64,000 nt of DNA from Diogma glabrata (Eukaryota; Arthropoda; Insecta; Diptera; Cylindrotomidae), in the NCBI GenBank assembly GCA_963693315.1, contig OY856188.1:100414915-100478914 (forward strand), given 5' to 3'. This document shows, in pieces, positions 1-10,149 of the stretch (its first letter is position 1; each line of letters begins with the position of its first letter). The position numbers and the translations under genes are program-made. The notes under the pieces are model-generated. The model searched no databases, was not told the DNA's origin, and was given only the letters and a program-made list of their open reading frames with translations.

Positions 1-1
1 T

Positions 2-595
2 CTGAAAAGATTTGGGGTACAACATGTTTTTACAGCACTGTATTCACCACAGGCGAATGCATCTGAAAGAGTAAACAGAAGTGTTATTGCTGCTATTCGG
101 GCTTATCTATCGACCGATCACACACGATGGGATATTCACTTAAGTGACATTGCTTGTGCTCTGCGATCTTCTCTTCATCAGACTATTGATTCCTCCCCTT
201 ATTTTGCAATGTTTGGTTTACCTATGATTACTCATGGCTCAACTTACTCATTGTTAAAACGAACGAACAGTTTAGAGGAACCTGGAGAAACCCTTGAAAG
301 AAACGACCAACTTTCGAAGATTCGACAGAGAATTAAAGAACTTACAGCTGAAGCGTTTGTACGTAGTGCGAAGCGTTATAATTTGCGAGCCCGTAATATA
401 AAATTTTCTCCCGGTGACACTGTTTATAGACGAAATTTCGTACTAAGCAATGCTGGAAATCACTTCAATGCCAAATTGTCCCCCAAGTTTGTGGAAGCCA
501 AAGTCCTTAGGTTGGTAGGTAATGCTGCCTATGAACTAGAAGATGCGGTCTCAAAACGACGGGGTACCTATCATTCAAAAGATATTCGGCCGTAG
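2..595 (+). pseudogene. Ty3/gypsy integrase, C-terminal part (5' end outside window)
   Basis: One frame is open from base 2 to the stop before 598, so the gene enters from the left and 2 is not its start. The first residues contain a YSPQANASERVNR stretch, whose E is the expected third acidic residue of the retroviral-type DDE integrase core. A helical region follows, then a C-terminal part with a FSPGDTVYRRNF segment and an ELED region typical of the integrase C-terminal barrel in Ty3/gypsy elements. In that family the integrase joins element cDNA to chromosomal DNA in the nucleus. What remains is roughly 198 residues with no visible break. The catalytic D,D and the zinc-binding N-terminus lie upstream of the window. 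It could be a full element extending leftwards; nothing here decides that. Confidence 0.8.
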
Positions 596-743
596 TGAAA
601 CTCCTCTTGGTTGCCTCACCGATTTCTTCTTTCAGCACTTTTTATTCCTTTCGTTTATTCATTAGAAATTTATTTTGGATCCTTTAATTTTTTACTGTCG
701 TTTTTTTTTGTCCCTGTTTTTCTTTGTTTTTGGTTTAATTTTT

Positions 744-795
744 GTCGGTAGAGCCTGAGAATCAATCTCGGGGTTTGGGTTCGAGCCCAGCTCCC
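744..795 (+). repeat. tRNA-Lys-like sequence (SINE head or tRNA pseudogene)
   Basis: The run contains a D-arm-like TCGGTAGAGC, an anticodon-stem-like CTGAG...CTCGG, and a T-arm-like GGGTTCGAGCCC matching the polymerase III B box. Spacing fits a tRNA. The acceptor stem is not present on either side and the anticodon loop lacks a U at position 33, so this is not a working tRNA. A tRNA-derived SINE or a primer-site-like relic of the neighbouring gypsy element are both possible. Bases 596-743 and 796-1047 show nothing else I recognise. Confidence 0.5.
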
Positions 796-1173
796 ATTTC
801 ACATCTTCATTTTCCTCTGATTCTCAGGACGAATGTAGTCAGCCGAACTTCCTCCTTTCGTCCTGTCCTGTAACGGGCAAGATCTTCCATGTAAGCTGTG
901 CTTCCATTTCCGCCTTCCTTATCTATAGTAGTAGACTATAGAGAGCGTCGAAGTCACTGTACTTCTCAACCCAATTGTGTGTAATAACACAATCATTTGA
1001 AATACTTCTAAATTTGACCCTTCCGGAAGCAACGTATCAACTTATTGTTTTAGGTAGATTTCATATAAAAATCTACCTATTGCAATGGGCTTCATCTCGG
1101 AATTTCGGAAAAATTTTTGTGCCAAACGACTATATATGATAAGCGGAGACAAAAAAACAAAAAAAAAAAAAAA

Positions 1174-1176
<3 letters not shown>

Positions 1177-1262
<86 letters not shown>
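1177..1262. repeat. (TA)n microsatellite inside Helentron-like copy 1
   Basis: About 86 bases of alternating TA directly after an A-rich run. The same position in copy 2 has only about 26 bases, and this accounts for almost the whole length difference between the copies. Confidence 0.95.
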
Positions 1263-1265
<3 letters not shown>

Positions 1266-1288
1266 GATATGAGATATAACGAAAACGA

Positions 1289-2250
1289 CCGGCACTCTCA
1301 CGGTCGCATTTGTTGAGGTAGATCAAAAATATTTTTTGTACTTGTGTGTTTTAATAATATCTTGGACAAGTTCGTGAATCAGCAAAATCCAACACGTGGT
1401 TAAGAAACTAGAGGCTTTTTTCTGAAAAAAATTGATTTTTTAAAACCGTTATAACGGCCGTTTGGATACTAATATTTCAAAAAATTTAGCAAATTTAGAA
1501 TCTTTGGAACCTTTTTTATCAATTTGTTTTAAAACTAGACCTCTGCAGTTAGAGGTTCCTGAGTGAGCGGCTCCAACAAAAAAGTTTGCAAAAAAAATTT
1601 TTTTTTTGAAACAACCGGCACTCTCACGGTCGCATTTATAAAGCCAGATCAAAAAACCTTTTTTAAAAATGTGCGTTTTGTTAATATCTTGGACAAGTTC
1701 GTAAATCAGCCCAATCCAACACATGGTTAAGAAACTAGAGGCTTTATACTAGAAAAAAACTCTGTTTTTTAGATCCGTTATAACGGCCGTTTGGATTCTA
1801 ATATTTTTAAAAACTTCATAAATTTAGAATTTTTAAAACCTTTTTAATCAGTTTCTTTCAAAAAAACGACCTCTGCAGTTGGAGGTTTCTGAGTGAACGG
1901 CTCCAACAAAAAAGCTTGTAAAACACAAAATGCGTTTGAATCAACCGGCGCTCTCATGGTTGCATTTGTGGAGCCAGTTAAAAAAACCTTTCTTAAAAAT
2001 GTGTGTTTTATTAATATCTTGGACAAGTTCGTAAATCAGAAAAATCTGACACATGGTTAAGGAACTATAGGCTTTATACTAGAAAAAAAAGTGGTTTTTT
2101 TAATCCGTTATAACGGCCGTTTGGATACTAATATTTTTAAAATCTTCATAGATTTAGAATCTGTGGAAACATTTTAATCCGTTTCTTATAAATATAAACC
2201 TCTGCAGTTAGAGGTTTTTGACTTGTTGGCTTCAACAAAAAAGTTTGCAA
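1289..2250 (+). repeat. Three tandem ~327-bp satellite-like units
   Basis: Units begin at CCGGCACTCTCACGG (1289), again at 1615 and, slightly diverged (CCGGCGCTCTCATGG), at 1945, giving periods of 326 and 330. Each unit carries in order TATCTTGGACAAGTTCG, a GTTATAACGGCCGTTTGG block, CTCTGCAGTTRGAGGTT and a GGCTCCAACAAAAAAG block. The third unit decays after about 2250. The same three units occur in copy 2. Confidence 0.9.
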
Positions 2251-2650
2251 CAATCCCCAACTACAATTTCCAAAAACCTTATAACAGTCAATGTCAACCT
2301 TATAACAGTCAAAAAATAAAAGATTTGAATAGAAGAAATTAATTTTTTTTCTTAGAAATAAACTATTTTGATATTTTGCAGTAATTTCACAACATATGAT
2401 ATAGAGTAGGTTTGTGTCATAAATTATCACACACATGTTCTGTGGTAGATTTTATATTTGTTTGTTGCAAAATTGGATAGATATAATTTTGCTTGTAGGT
2501 AGCTAATTTTCTTTTTAAAATTTGTTCGATATCTGTTTTAAATTAGTTTGTTTTGTTTAAACGTATCTGATACATCAGATTCTACTGGCACACAAAACTG
2601 TCTGATCTCGAAATCTACCTATTTCTAGCGGATATACGTGCCGCTTGGAC

Positions 2651-3193
2651 TTTTTAACTTTCATTTTTAATTTTTTTACATAATTATGAAAATTCACAGA
2701 GAATTAATTGCAGAATAGACAAATTGAACGGTTAAAGAAATTTATGCTGACCGAGTAGTTTTCATGTTGCTCGTGATAAAATGTAAAAAAATTAATGAGT
2801 TGGGGTTTGGTAGTTTAACGAGTTAGTCCATAGTTTAAAAGTGGTTTGAGTCGGGATTTTTTTTAAATTTCTGGTTTAAGTTTAATTGAGTTTTTTTTAA
2901 ATTTTTGAGTTTTGTGAGTTGAATTGGCCAGTGGTAGTGACTGGATTAGTGAGTTTTAGTTTTGTTTTGGGTTTGATTGTCTTGTCGATTGTAGTTGTTA
3001 CAATAAATAAAAAAAAAAGAAAAGTTTAAAATCAAAAATAGTAATAAGTTTGTGTATACTGCACAGCAATCAAAAGAACAAGATAATATGCTAACATGTT
3101 AAAATGTATACTATTCAACTAATAAATAAAATTGCAACTAAATAGTTGGTGTTGATTTTTTTCTAATACACCCTAACCACGTAAGAAAAAAAT
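2651..3193. other. AT-rich spacer
   Basis: No coding, RNA or repeat signature that I can support. There is a T/G-rich stretch around 2850-3000 and an A-rich run near 3007. Confidence 0.6.
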
Positions 3194-3415
3194 AAAGTGG
3201 CAAAGTTCAGTGTTTCGAAAGTCATCAAAGTGAAAGAAGCGCAAATTGAAAATGATATCAGACTCACAAGTGAGATGAATGAACGTCTGAGGGAGTTTGG
3301 AGTAAATTTGATTGATACCACCATCAACAGGAAGTCGGGGATTGAATATTCTGGATGCTTGGATATCATCGTCACCACAATCAGGGAAGTAGTTTTATTA
3401 TTAATTAGCGTTTAG
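3194..3415 (+). other. Unrecognised open segment, possible exon or element fragment
   Basis: An open frame of about 73 codons, charged and helix-prone (…SEMNERLREFGVN…), with base composition clearly less AT-rich than its surroundings. It could be an old gag or LINE fragment or a host exon; a GT just after …TTIRE would serve as a splice donor. I do not recognise a family, and the opposite-strand frame is a shadow. It lies directly upstream of a dispersed repeat (3448-3668), which favours a transposon origin. Confidence 0.25.
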
Positions 3416-3447
3416 AAATTAACATGATGTGCTAATTGTAGCAAGAA

Positions 3448-3668
3448 TAGGGAGAGTTGTGACCTGGCAGATCTCCCTTCTGGAGATTCTGGGTGGGGTG
3501 TAATGCACGCATTGTTTTTTTTTTTGTTGTAAAATTTCTTGTGCTGTGAGGTAGGTCGCTAGAACCTTCGCTCTATCGAGCTAGCGGCAGGGTTTTTGGC
3601 GTGCAAGACCACCTGGTAGACCTGCACGGTCTACCAGAATAAACCTCCCGTTACAAGGTTCCAAATTT
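3448..3668 (+). repeat. Dispersed repeat with GAGCTAGCGGCAG core, copy 1
   Basis: Shares an ordered set of blocks with 38598-38868: ATAGGGAGAGTTGT, a TGGGTGG-like block, a T run, GAGCTAGCGGCAG, GGCGTGCAAGA, GGTAGACCTGCA and a closing ACCTCC. Identity by eye is moderate, so the family is old. No terminal repeats are obvious, so the element class is unknown. Confidence 0.7.
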
Positions 3669-4030
3669 TTTTTTTTTATGTTTTATTAACAATGTTGTGA
3701 CTGGGCTATAATAATTGATTATCCTGGAAAAGTGAAGCTATCCCGCGATAGCCACGTGTGAGAAGCCTGTCACGTGCAACAAGAGATTCTGTAAAATCTC
3801 ATTTCACGATGAATTTCAAAAAGTCTAGGGATGCCCAGTTAGAAACTGTAACATTGACCGCTTTTAAATGTCTTTTTAACCTTGGTATCTCTATAAGAGG
3901 AGTTCTGTTTCTGATACCACATCATAAAAACCAGCAAATTTTGATACAGCTAATTTTAACTCTACAATGATCACCAAAAGCAAAGTGTTTATCTGCAGAA
4001 TAATGAGTGTAACGCTTTTTCCCTATCAGG

Positions 4031-4175
<145 letters not shown>

Positions 4176-4335
4176 ATATGTAAATGAATTTTTTGATTAA
4201 TAGGTTAATCAATTTTTAATCTTATTGACTTTTATTATATTTCTTATAAAGTTGTTTAAGAAAACTGAAGTTTTATAGTCAATAGATAACAAATTTATTT
4301 AGGTATTTTAAATAAAATTTTTATTATTTATATAT

Positions 4336-4383
4336 GTATCCAATATTTCGATTGTTGATTACAATCATCCTCAGGGATTCTAC
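4336..4383 (-). ncRNA. Hammerhead-ribozyme-like motif of the Penelope copy (minus strand)
   Basis: Base-for-base mirror of 6389-6436: on the minus strand CTGAGGA is at 4374-4368, GAAA at 4349-4346, with the same 6-bp helix II and the same AATCC/GGATAC helix I. Confidence 0.65.
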
Positions 4384-4678
4384 AAACATAGAACAACAAC
4401 AATATTTTTTATAAATTTTACAAAGAAGTTTATATAAAGCAATATTAATAAGCAAAATTAACTTACACAAAAAACAATAAATAGTTATTTAAATAACTTG
4501 TTTAAAAAATGTTAAAAAACTATGTAAATTAAAATAAAAAGTTTTTTCTTTCAACAAAAAGCTTAAGAAAATTTTTTTACAATGAAAAAACAAAACTTTT
4601 ATAAAACATTGACAGAAAAAATTTTTTAAAAGAAAAGTTGATCTAAAAGTTTATCCTATTATTAGTAGAAAAATTTGT

Positions 4679-5322
4679 TCAAGTATTATCAAAATGCTTC
4701 TTCAAAATTGGAAAATATATATCACTAATCTGTCTTAAATCAGTTTTGATATTGATACTTCTTTGATCATGTTTTAAAATTTCTGTTGATTCTAAAAATT
4801 CTCTTTTAAATTTGTTTTTTTCAGTTAATAAGACTTCAACAGAATCAAAATTATAATGGTCACTATCACCTTCCTTAAATTTTTCTAAGCCATGTGAAAC
4901 GAGAGAAGTTTGTCCATGTTTATCATTAGTGTTTTCCGTATATTTTAATTGTTTTAAATTCATTGTTTTATTTTTAATTTGTTTTTTAATATTAGGATTT
5001 TGACAATTTTCAATTATAATATTATGGTAGTCCTTCATATATTGTTTGATCCTCACTACTAATTTTTTACTAGTTTGGCCAATGTAGCAATTATTACAAG
5101 GTGGATTACAATTTATTTTATATACAACATCTGATTTATCCCAAATATCTAGAAAATCTTTTGTTTTTGAGTAAACTTTTTTTAATTTATTAACTGGTTC
5201 TAAAGCAATATTAATATTATAATTTTTGGCAATAGATTTAATTTTTTCTGATAAATGGGGAACATATTTTAATCCATAATATAATTGTGTTGTTGAATTT
5301 TGAAAGTTTGGTTCAGAAGTTT
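4679..5322 (-). pseudogene. Penelope-like GIY-YIG endonuclease fragment, left inverted copy
   Basis: Mirror image of the right-hand copy. Reading leftward from 5322 the frame is open through the YIGQT motif and ends at the same C-terminus (…KKHFDNT). The clearest difference is CAT to TAT near 5050, which turns a conserved His of the KQH segment into Tyr. That His belongs to the Cys/His cluster that Penelope endonucleases carry beside the GIY-YIG core, so this copy may be catalytically weakened. There is no start codon or upstream reverse transcriptase; the fragment begins abruptly at the inversion junction. Confidence 0.8.
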
Positions 5323-6093
5323 GATAAACAACATCATTATAAAAATATTAAAAAAGTTACAAATATATTAGAGAATAATAATTATCCTTCTAGTGTTATT
5401 AATAATGCAATTAAATTGGCATTATATAAAAAGGAAATTTTAATAGAAGAAACTTCTGAACCAAACTTTCAAAATTCAACAACACAATTATATTATGGAT
5501 TAAAATATGTTCCCCATTTATCAGAAAAAATTAAATCTATTGCCAAAAATTATAATATTAATATTGCTTTAGAACCAGTTAATAAATTAAAAAAAGTTTA
5601 CTCAAAAACAAAAGATTTTCTAGATATTTGGGATAAATCAGATGTTGTATATAAAATAAATTGTAATCCACCTTGTAATAATTGCTACATTGGCCAAACT
5701 AGTAAAAAATTAGTAGTGAGGATCAAACAACATATGAAGGACTACCATAATATTATAATTGAAAATTGTCAAAATCCTAATATTAAAAAACAAATTAAAA
5801 ATAAAACAATGAATTTAAAACAATTAAAATATACGGAAAACACTAATGATAAACATGGACAAACTTCTCTCGTTTCACATGGCTTAGAAAAATTTAAGGA
5901 AGGTGATAGTGACCATTATAATTTTGATTCTGTTGAAGTCTTATTAACTGAAAAAAACAAATTTAAAAGAGAATTTTTAGAATCAACAGAAATTTTAAAA
6001 CATGATCAAAGAAGTATCAATATCAAAACTGATTTAAGACAGATTAGTGATATATATTTTCCAATTTTGAAGAAGCATTTTGATAATACTTGA
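5287..6093 (+). CDS. Penelope-like retroelement, C-terminal region with GIY-YIG endonuclease
   Basis: 268 codons from the first ATG, but that ATG (5287) lies in the inverted left copy; genuine element sequence begins at about 5323. Residues ~13-55 look like the end of the reverse-transcriptase thumb/linker (ILENNNYPSSVIN). Residues ~120-150 hold the endonuclease core: VVYKINC as the GIY strand, a CNPPCNNC cysteine cluster, CYIGQTSKK as the YIG strand and LVVRIKQH supplying the conserved Arg and His. A C-terminal part with several Glu residues follows. In the family this nuclease nicks target DNA to prime reverse transcription. The frame is intact but the enzyme is a 5'-truncated remnant, unlikely to be expressed as a working protein. 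AT-rich codon use matches the surrounding sequence. Confidence 0.85.
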   Translation: MLLNFESLVQKFDKQHHYKNIKKVTNILENNNYPSSVINNAIKLALYKKEILIEETSEPNFQNSTTQLYYGLKYVPHLSEKIKSIAKNYNINIALEPVNKLKKVYSKTKDFLDIWDKSDVVYKINCNPPCNNCYIGQTSKKLVVRIKQHMKDYHNIIIENCQNPNIKKQIKNKTMNLKQLKYTENTNDKHGQTSLVSHGLEKFKEGDSDHYNFDSVEVLLTEKNKFKREFLESTEILKHDQRSINIKTDLRQISDIYFPILKKHFDNT

Positions 6094-6388
6094 ACAAATT
6101 TTTCTACTAATAATAGGATAAACTTTTAGATCAACTTTTCTTTTAAAAAATTTTTTCTGTCAATGTTTTATAAAAGTTTTGTTTTTTCATTGTAAAAAAA
6201 TTTTCTTAAGCTTTTTGTTGAAAGAAAAAACTTTTTATTTTAATTTACATAGTTTTTTAACATTTTTTAAACAAGTTATTTAAATAACTATTTATTGTTT
6301 TTTGTGTAAGTTAATTTTGCTTATTAATATTGCTTTATATAAACTTCTTTGTAAAATTTATAAAAAATATTGTTGTTGTTCTATGTTT

Positions 6389-6436
6389 GTAGAATCCCTG
6401 AGGATGATTGTAATCAACAATCGAAATATTGGATAC
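6389..6436 (+). ncRNA. Hammerhead-ribozyme-like motif of the Penelope copy (plus strand)
   Basis: Core CTGAGGA (6398-6404) fits CUGANGA. Helix II is GATTGT (6406-6411) paired with ACAATC (6417-6422) around a 5-base loop. GAAA follows at 6423-6426, then TATT. Helix I can form from AATCC before the core and GGATAC after it (4 bp, one mismatch, 1 bp). The predicted cleavage point is between TATT and GGAT (6430/6431). Helix III would be minimal, as described for Penelope-like elements, whose terminal repeats are known to carry hammerhead motifs. Activity is inferred, not shown. Confidence 0.65.
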
Positions 6437-6536
6437 ATATATAAATAATAAAAATTTTATTTAAAATACCTAAATAAATTTGTTATCTATTGACTATAAA
6501 ACTTCAGTTTTCTTAAACAACTTTATAAGAAATATA

Positions 6537-7150
6537 TATTGATATATTAAATATATAAATTAAATTAAATATTTTTAAAATAAAATAAAAAATTTACAAT
6601 GGGAAAAAATCAAAACATAAAGTACGTTAATCACTGTTAATAATCTATTAATGAAACGATTTTAACTAAATATTTCTAAAATGGATAATACTCTAGTGAA
6701 TTTTAACCACATGAAATTTAATGAAATGAAATAGGGTCTTCATCAGGTTAAATAAAGCAGACACTAATAGGGAAATCATATATAATTTCTGATAGAGGTC
6801 TGATACAATTAAATAGGGCAAACCGTAGTAAGGTATTTCGTATCAGACCCTCATCAGATTGTCCAAGTAGGGGTCAAACACGAGAAACCAAATCAGGGGC
6901 GGATGTATTCAAATAAGGTTAACCAAAAAAGGGTATTCTAAATCAGGTTTGGAACAAGCCCACATCAGATGGCTTGAATATGGCTGACCTTTTCTGGACT
7001 GACCAGGACCTTATCATATTTTTACTGTATTCAACCTTTCCCTAACTAACTTTCTGCTCGGGTTGCATTACTCCATTTATACCTCTCAAAATAGCTACGT
7101 TATCTTAGCCTTGGGAACGACACATCATAACATCTAAACAGTCATTTTCA
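6537..7150. repeat. AT-rich spacer with degenerate ATCAG/AATAGGG repeat array
   Basis: 6700-7010 is built from irregularly repeated short blocks (CATCAG, TCTGAT, AATAGGG). The preceding ~45 bases, including GGATAATACTCTAGTGAA (6683), reappear at 18615. The stretch is therefore a diverged relative of the tandem-repeat element at 18060-18890. Confidence 0.5.
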
Positions 7151-7155
7151 AGCTT

Positions 7156-7930
7156 TTAAAGAATTTCATAGCTTAAATCAACGGAACAAAATTCTTGTAA
7201 ACTAAAAAATCCAAGGAATAATTCTTTGAATTCCACTTTTCTATAATCAATTGTCACATAACAAATCGCCCATGACATTTGATCAATATGTGAAATATCA
7301 GGTGTTCCAAATACATAATAATCCAAAGTATTTAACCAATTTAATTTCGTTGACAATCTTAAAATTCACGCAGTTCGCTAAAAGATTTATGAATTCATTT
7401 TGAATAACTGGTGATTCCAAATTCGAGATGTGTTCTTTCAACACCACATAATACTTTGAAAGTATTTTGACTAGTTCTAATAAATTGTCTTTATTTGAAG
7501 AACCTATTCCTTCATCATGTCCACGAAATAGGTTTAGGTTTTGTTTATCCAGAATCAAAGGTATATCCAATAATCTAGATAAAAAATGTTTTCGCTTCTA
7601 TTTTTCAGTAATCATTAATTACAAGGCTGCGCCTTCTATTGTTTTATGAGGTTCTAACGTCATATTCAAAGTGCCCACTTTTCAAAATTTTCCTAATGTG
7701 CACTTGAAGTTTCATGGTCGTCCAATTTGGTATTAAGTTTCCACCAGTTCCGAAATTCAGTCGTAAACGTTGTTTTTGTATTAGCACTATTGGTGACTGC
7801 AAATATTCGAAAGCAGTACAGCTCCATTAAGTCTAAATGCTTCTCTTCAATAATTATAACTTCTAAGAAAAAAACGACATTTAATAACCGACTCGATATT
7901 TTCCTACCCAACTGTGCCTATTAGTCCACA
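7156..7930 (-). pseudogene. hAT transposase relic, ZMYM1/DUF4371-like, N-terminal half
   Basis: Reading leftward there are, in order, a TTF-type zinc-finger-like piece (FRNWWKLN…HETSSAH, ~7700-7760), then FRGHDEGIGSSNKDNLLELV (~7500) and a DUF4371 continuation (DISHIDQMS, ~7290). The pieces sit in different frames and are separated by stops, so at least two frameshifts are present. This family of hAT-derived proteins is common in arthropods. The RNase H-like catalytic core and the dimerisation domain are missing. The transposase would cut and paste its own element; nothing here can do so. Confidence 0.72.
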
Positions 7931-8629
7931 AAACCTCTCCTGTGCGTGTTTTCGATAAACACATTTTTGCGAAAAACGACATTTAATATAAACCGACCTG
8001 ATATTTTTTCAACCCGAATTGCGGCAATTTTTAACGAGAACGAGAACAGAAAAATTCAATATATTCTACAAGATTACCCTGGAGGTAATATTTGGTTTAA
8101 AAAATTTCATAACAGCGATGAATAAAATTTAATAATTTTTGGGGTGTTTTGAGTTTTGACGATTCTTTCAGATTTAAAAACTCTTTAATTGACTTTAATA
8201 ATCACAGCAGACTGATCATTAACTGTTATTTTATTTTTTGGTGCTTTGGTAATACTGAATCAGATTGATTCACACTAATCGCATCTGATTGTTTCAGATT
8301 CGCAGAAAAATTTAAAAAAATTGGATTCAGAAAAGAATCAGTATGATCAGCTGGCATTAAGTTATCTAAAAGATTGTTCAGGTTGGTACTTTTCGAAAAA
8401 TCAGAAAAACCGTTACGATTCAGTTTAGCAGTTGACACAAATCTGGTTGACACAAAAAAGTTGCTTTAGTGGGGAAACTGAACTGTTCATCGCCTGAATT
8501 TTCATAATCCGAAATAATTTAGTTGGTCATATTAAACGAAAATTTTCAAAAGGTATATATCAGATACAATGACCATAGTTCTTAGTCGGACTGAAAATGA
8601 CAAATGAGCTAAAAGAGTAACGTCACACA

Positions 8630-9900
8630 ATTTATTTTAACAATTGTTGAAGGTTTGCATGAACTCAGGTGTCCAATGAATTGGAATTTTACTATTCTGC
8701 TGATATCCTTCTAAGAAGTTGTTGAGTAAAAATTGATCAACTGCAGCAGCTGTTAAAATACGTCGATAGCAGTAAATCATTCCTAAAAATTGTTTAAGCT
8801 GTTTAACATATGTGTTTAAAGACTTGAACACGTTCAAGGTCTGGTAATACACCGTGTTGAGACACCGAATGGCCTAGAAATTCAATCTCAGATTTTGCAA
8901 ATATGCAATAATCTGAAATGATGATTAGACTGTTTTCAGCGAATCTCTGAAAAATTGGCTTTATGTGGGTTAAATTCTCCTCTAGATTTTTTGATGCGAC
9001 TAAAAAGCTGTCTAGATGAAAGAAGCAAAGTTTCTGGTTAATACGGAATGAAGGAATGCAATCTTTGGAATTAAGCTGCATTCCTTAGACCAAAGGCAAT
9101 TCTGCAGAGTTCAAAAAGACCGAGTAGAAATTGTGATTTTAAGAATATCCTTCGGATGTATTGGTAATTGGTTGTATGCCTAAGCAAGATCGAGGAATGA
9201 AAAAATTATGCATTCCTGCAAAAAATTATAGAGGTGAGGAATGGCGTTTCGATCGGGAATAGTAGTTCTGTTGAGAGCGCGATATTTCCACACCGACTTC
9301 ATTTTCCGTTCTTTTTCTAAGCCAAATGTAATGTGCTGGCCCAAGAACTCTTACAGGGCCCAAAATATCCATTTGCACTTTTTTTCGAACTCGCTTTGGC
9401 TATTGTAAGTTTTTAAGGAGCCAAGCATTGAGTTTTGAACCAAGTATCTCTAGTTTGTGTGTCACAATGTGTTTGACAACTATTTGGAAGGAAATTAATA
9501 TTGCCAATCTCTGTGAATGCTTCCAAAATTATAATAATTTAAGTTGGTATTTTAGTTTTGTCGACTAGGGAGATTGAAGGTTCATAACATTTAGATAGGC
9601 TACCTCAACAACTCGTCCTGTGTACTTAAGAAAGTCTAACCCGATTATAGGGATCGAAATGTCAGCATCTATAAATGCTCAGGAAAAATTTCTGGGGAGA
9701 CCATAATGTTTAGTTGTATAATTAGGGTGCTATAAGCAGAAATTGGAGTGCCATTTGCCGCAAATAGTTTGAAAACAGTAGTAACTGGATTTGTCGTTAA
9801 ATTTAACGAATTTAGTATTGCTCACTGTAGCTAAATCAGGTTCAGTTGTTGAAGGTTGTAAGCAAGGTAATGGAATCGGTCATAGTTGTTGTTGTGCAAA
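8630..9900 (-). pseudogene. Ty3/gypsy pol relic: protease, reverse transcriptase, start of RNase H
   Basis: On the minus strand, from right to left: a protease-like ADISIPIIGLDFL stretch (~9610-9665); the RT fingers with KYRALNRTTIPDRNAIPHL (~9230-9290) and AYNQLPIHP (~9160); the palm region with HLDSFLVASKNLEE, where the usual YxDD is changed to HLDS (~9010); a thumb piece EIEFLGHSVSQHG; and an RT-RNase H connection KQLKQFLGMIYCYRR (~8770). Several stops and frame changes interrupt it. The loss of the catalytic aspartate pair and the stops show it is dead. Bases 7931-8629 on its 3' side hold no further recognisable domain. Confidence 0.8.
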
Positions 9901-9968
9901 CTACTGCCAGTTCCCTTGGATAATATCAGTCAACCTCTGATGGGTTAATCCACCTCTAACACTTTATA

Positions 9969-10018
9969 CTTCCTGCCAGCTTGGCAGGAAGCATATAGTT
10001 CCGCCAATGTATGGCGGT
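9969..10018. other. Two short adjacent hairpins
   Basis: CTTCCTGCCA pairs with TGGCAGGAAG (9969-9992), and CCGCCA pairs with TGGCGG (10003-10018). Both are GC-rich in an AT-rich setting. They may mark the end of the gypsy relic or a small element; no function can be assigned. Confidence 0.4.
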
Positions 10019-10149
10019 CATTTTGATAACAGCAATTCTGATATCCCAATTCGATTTATTGTTTGAACCAAGCATTGTTCCACAAAGATTAATCAAAAGT
10101 AAAGTCCACCATAAACTCTTTAATTATTATTTATTTCAAATTAAATTTA

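Larger units (their letters stand above)
1051..2650 (+). mobile_element. Helentron-like (HINE/DINE-type) non-autonomous element, copy 1
   Basis: The 5' end begins TAGGTAGATTTC and folds at once into a hairpin (1052-1061 with 1069-1078). The same 12 bases return as an inverted repeat, GAAATCTACCTA, at 2610-2621, but subterminally. They are followed by a second hairpin, AGCGG (2627-2631) with CCGCT (2641-2645), about 5 bases before the element ends at GGAC. Between lie a (TA)n tract and three tandem ~327-bp units. A 5' inverted repeat matched subterminally at the 3' end, a 3' terminal hairpin, internal microsatellite and tandem repeats, and flanking T runs on both sides are the hallmarks described for Helentron-derived non-autonomous elements. 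The element has no coding capacity; short open frames inside it are incidental. The boundaries come from comparison with the copy at 30829-32367. Confidence 0.72.
4236..6536. mobile_element. Head-to-head pair of 5'-truncated Penelope-like retroelements
   Basis: A long, almost perfect inverted repeat: left arm 4236-5322 (minus), right arm 5451-6536 (plus). The right-hand copy extends 128 bp further 5' (5323-5450), and this forms the loop. Both arms read outward through the endonuclease domain, an A/T-rich 3' region and a hammerhead-like motif, and end at the same AAATATA. Penelope elements are known for such partial inverted copies attached at the 5' side. The right copy is about 1.2 kb; full elements are usually 2.5-4 kb, so the reverse-transcriptase core is missing from both. 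Confidence 0.88.

Noticed and set aside
744..795. Functional tRNA-Lys gene
   Set aside because: No acceptor stem, atypical anticodon loop.
1085..1279. Poly-Ile/Tyr open frames over (TA)n tracts (also at 3922-4212, 19620-20041, 24245-24400, 25126-25434)
   Set aside because: Pure products of alternating TA; no coding meaning.
1449..2436. Minus-strand frames of 60-96 codons in the Helentron-like units (repeated at 31166-32153)
   Set aside because: They exist in both copies only because the DNA is copied; they fall across tandem non-coding units and resemble no protein.
5287..5322. ATG at 5287 as the real start of the Penelope protein
   Set aside because: These bases belong to the inverted left copy; the frame is a junction by-product.
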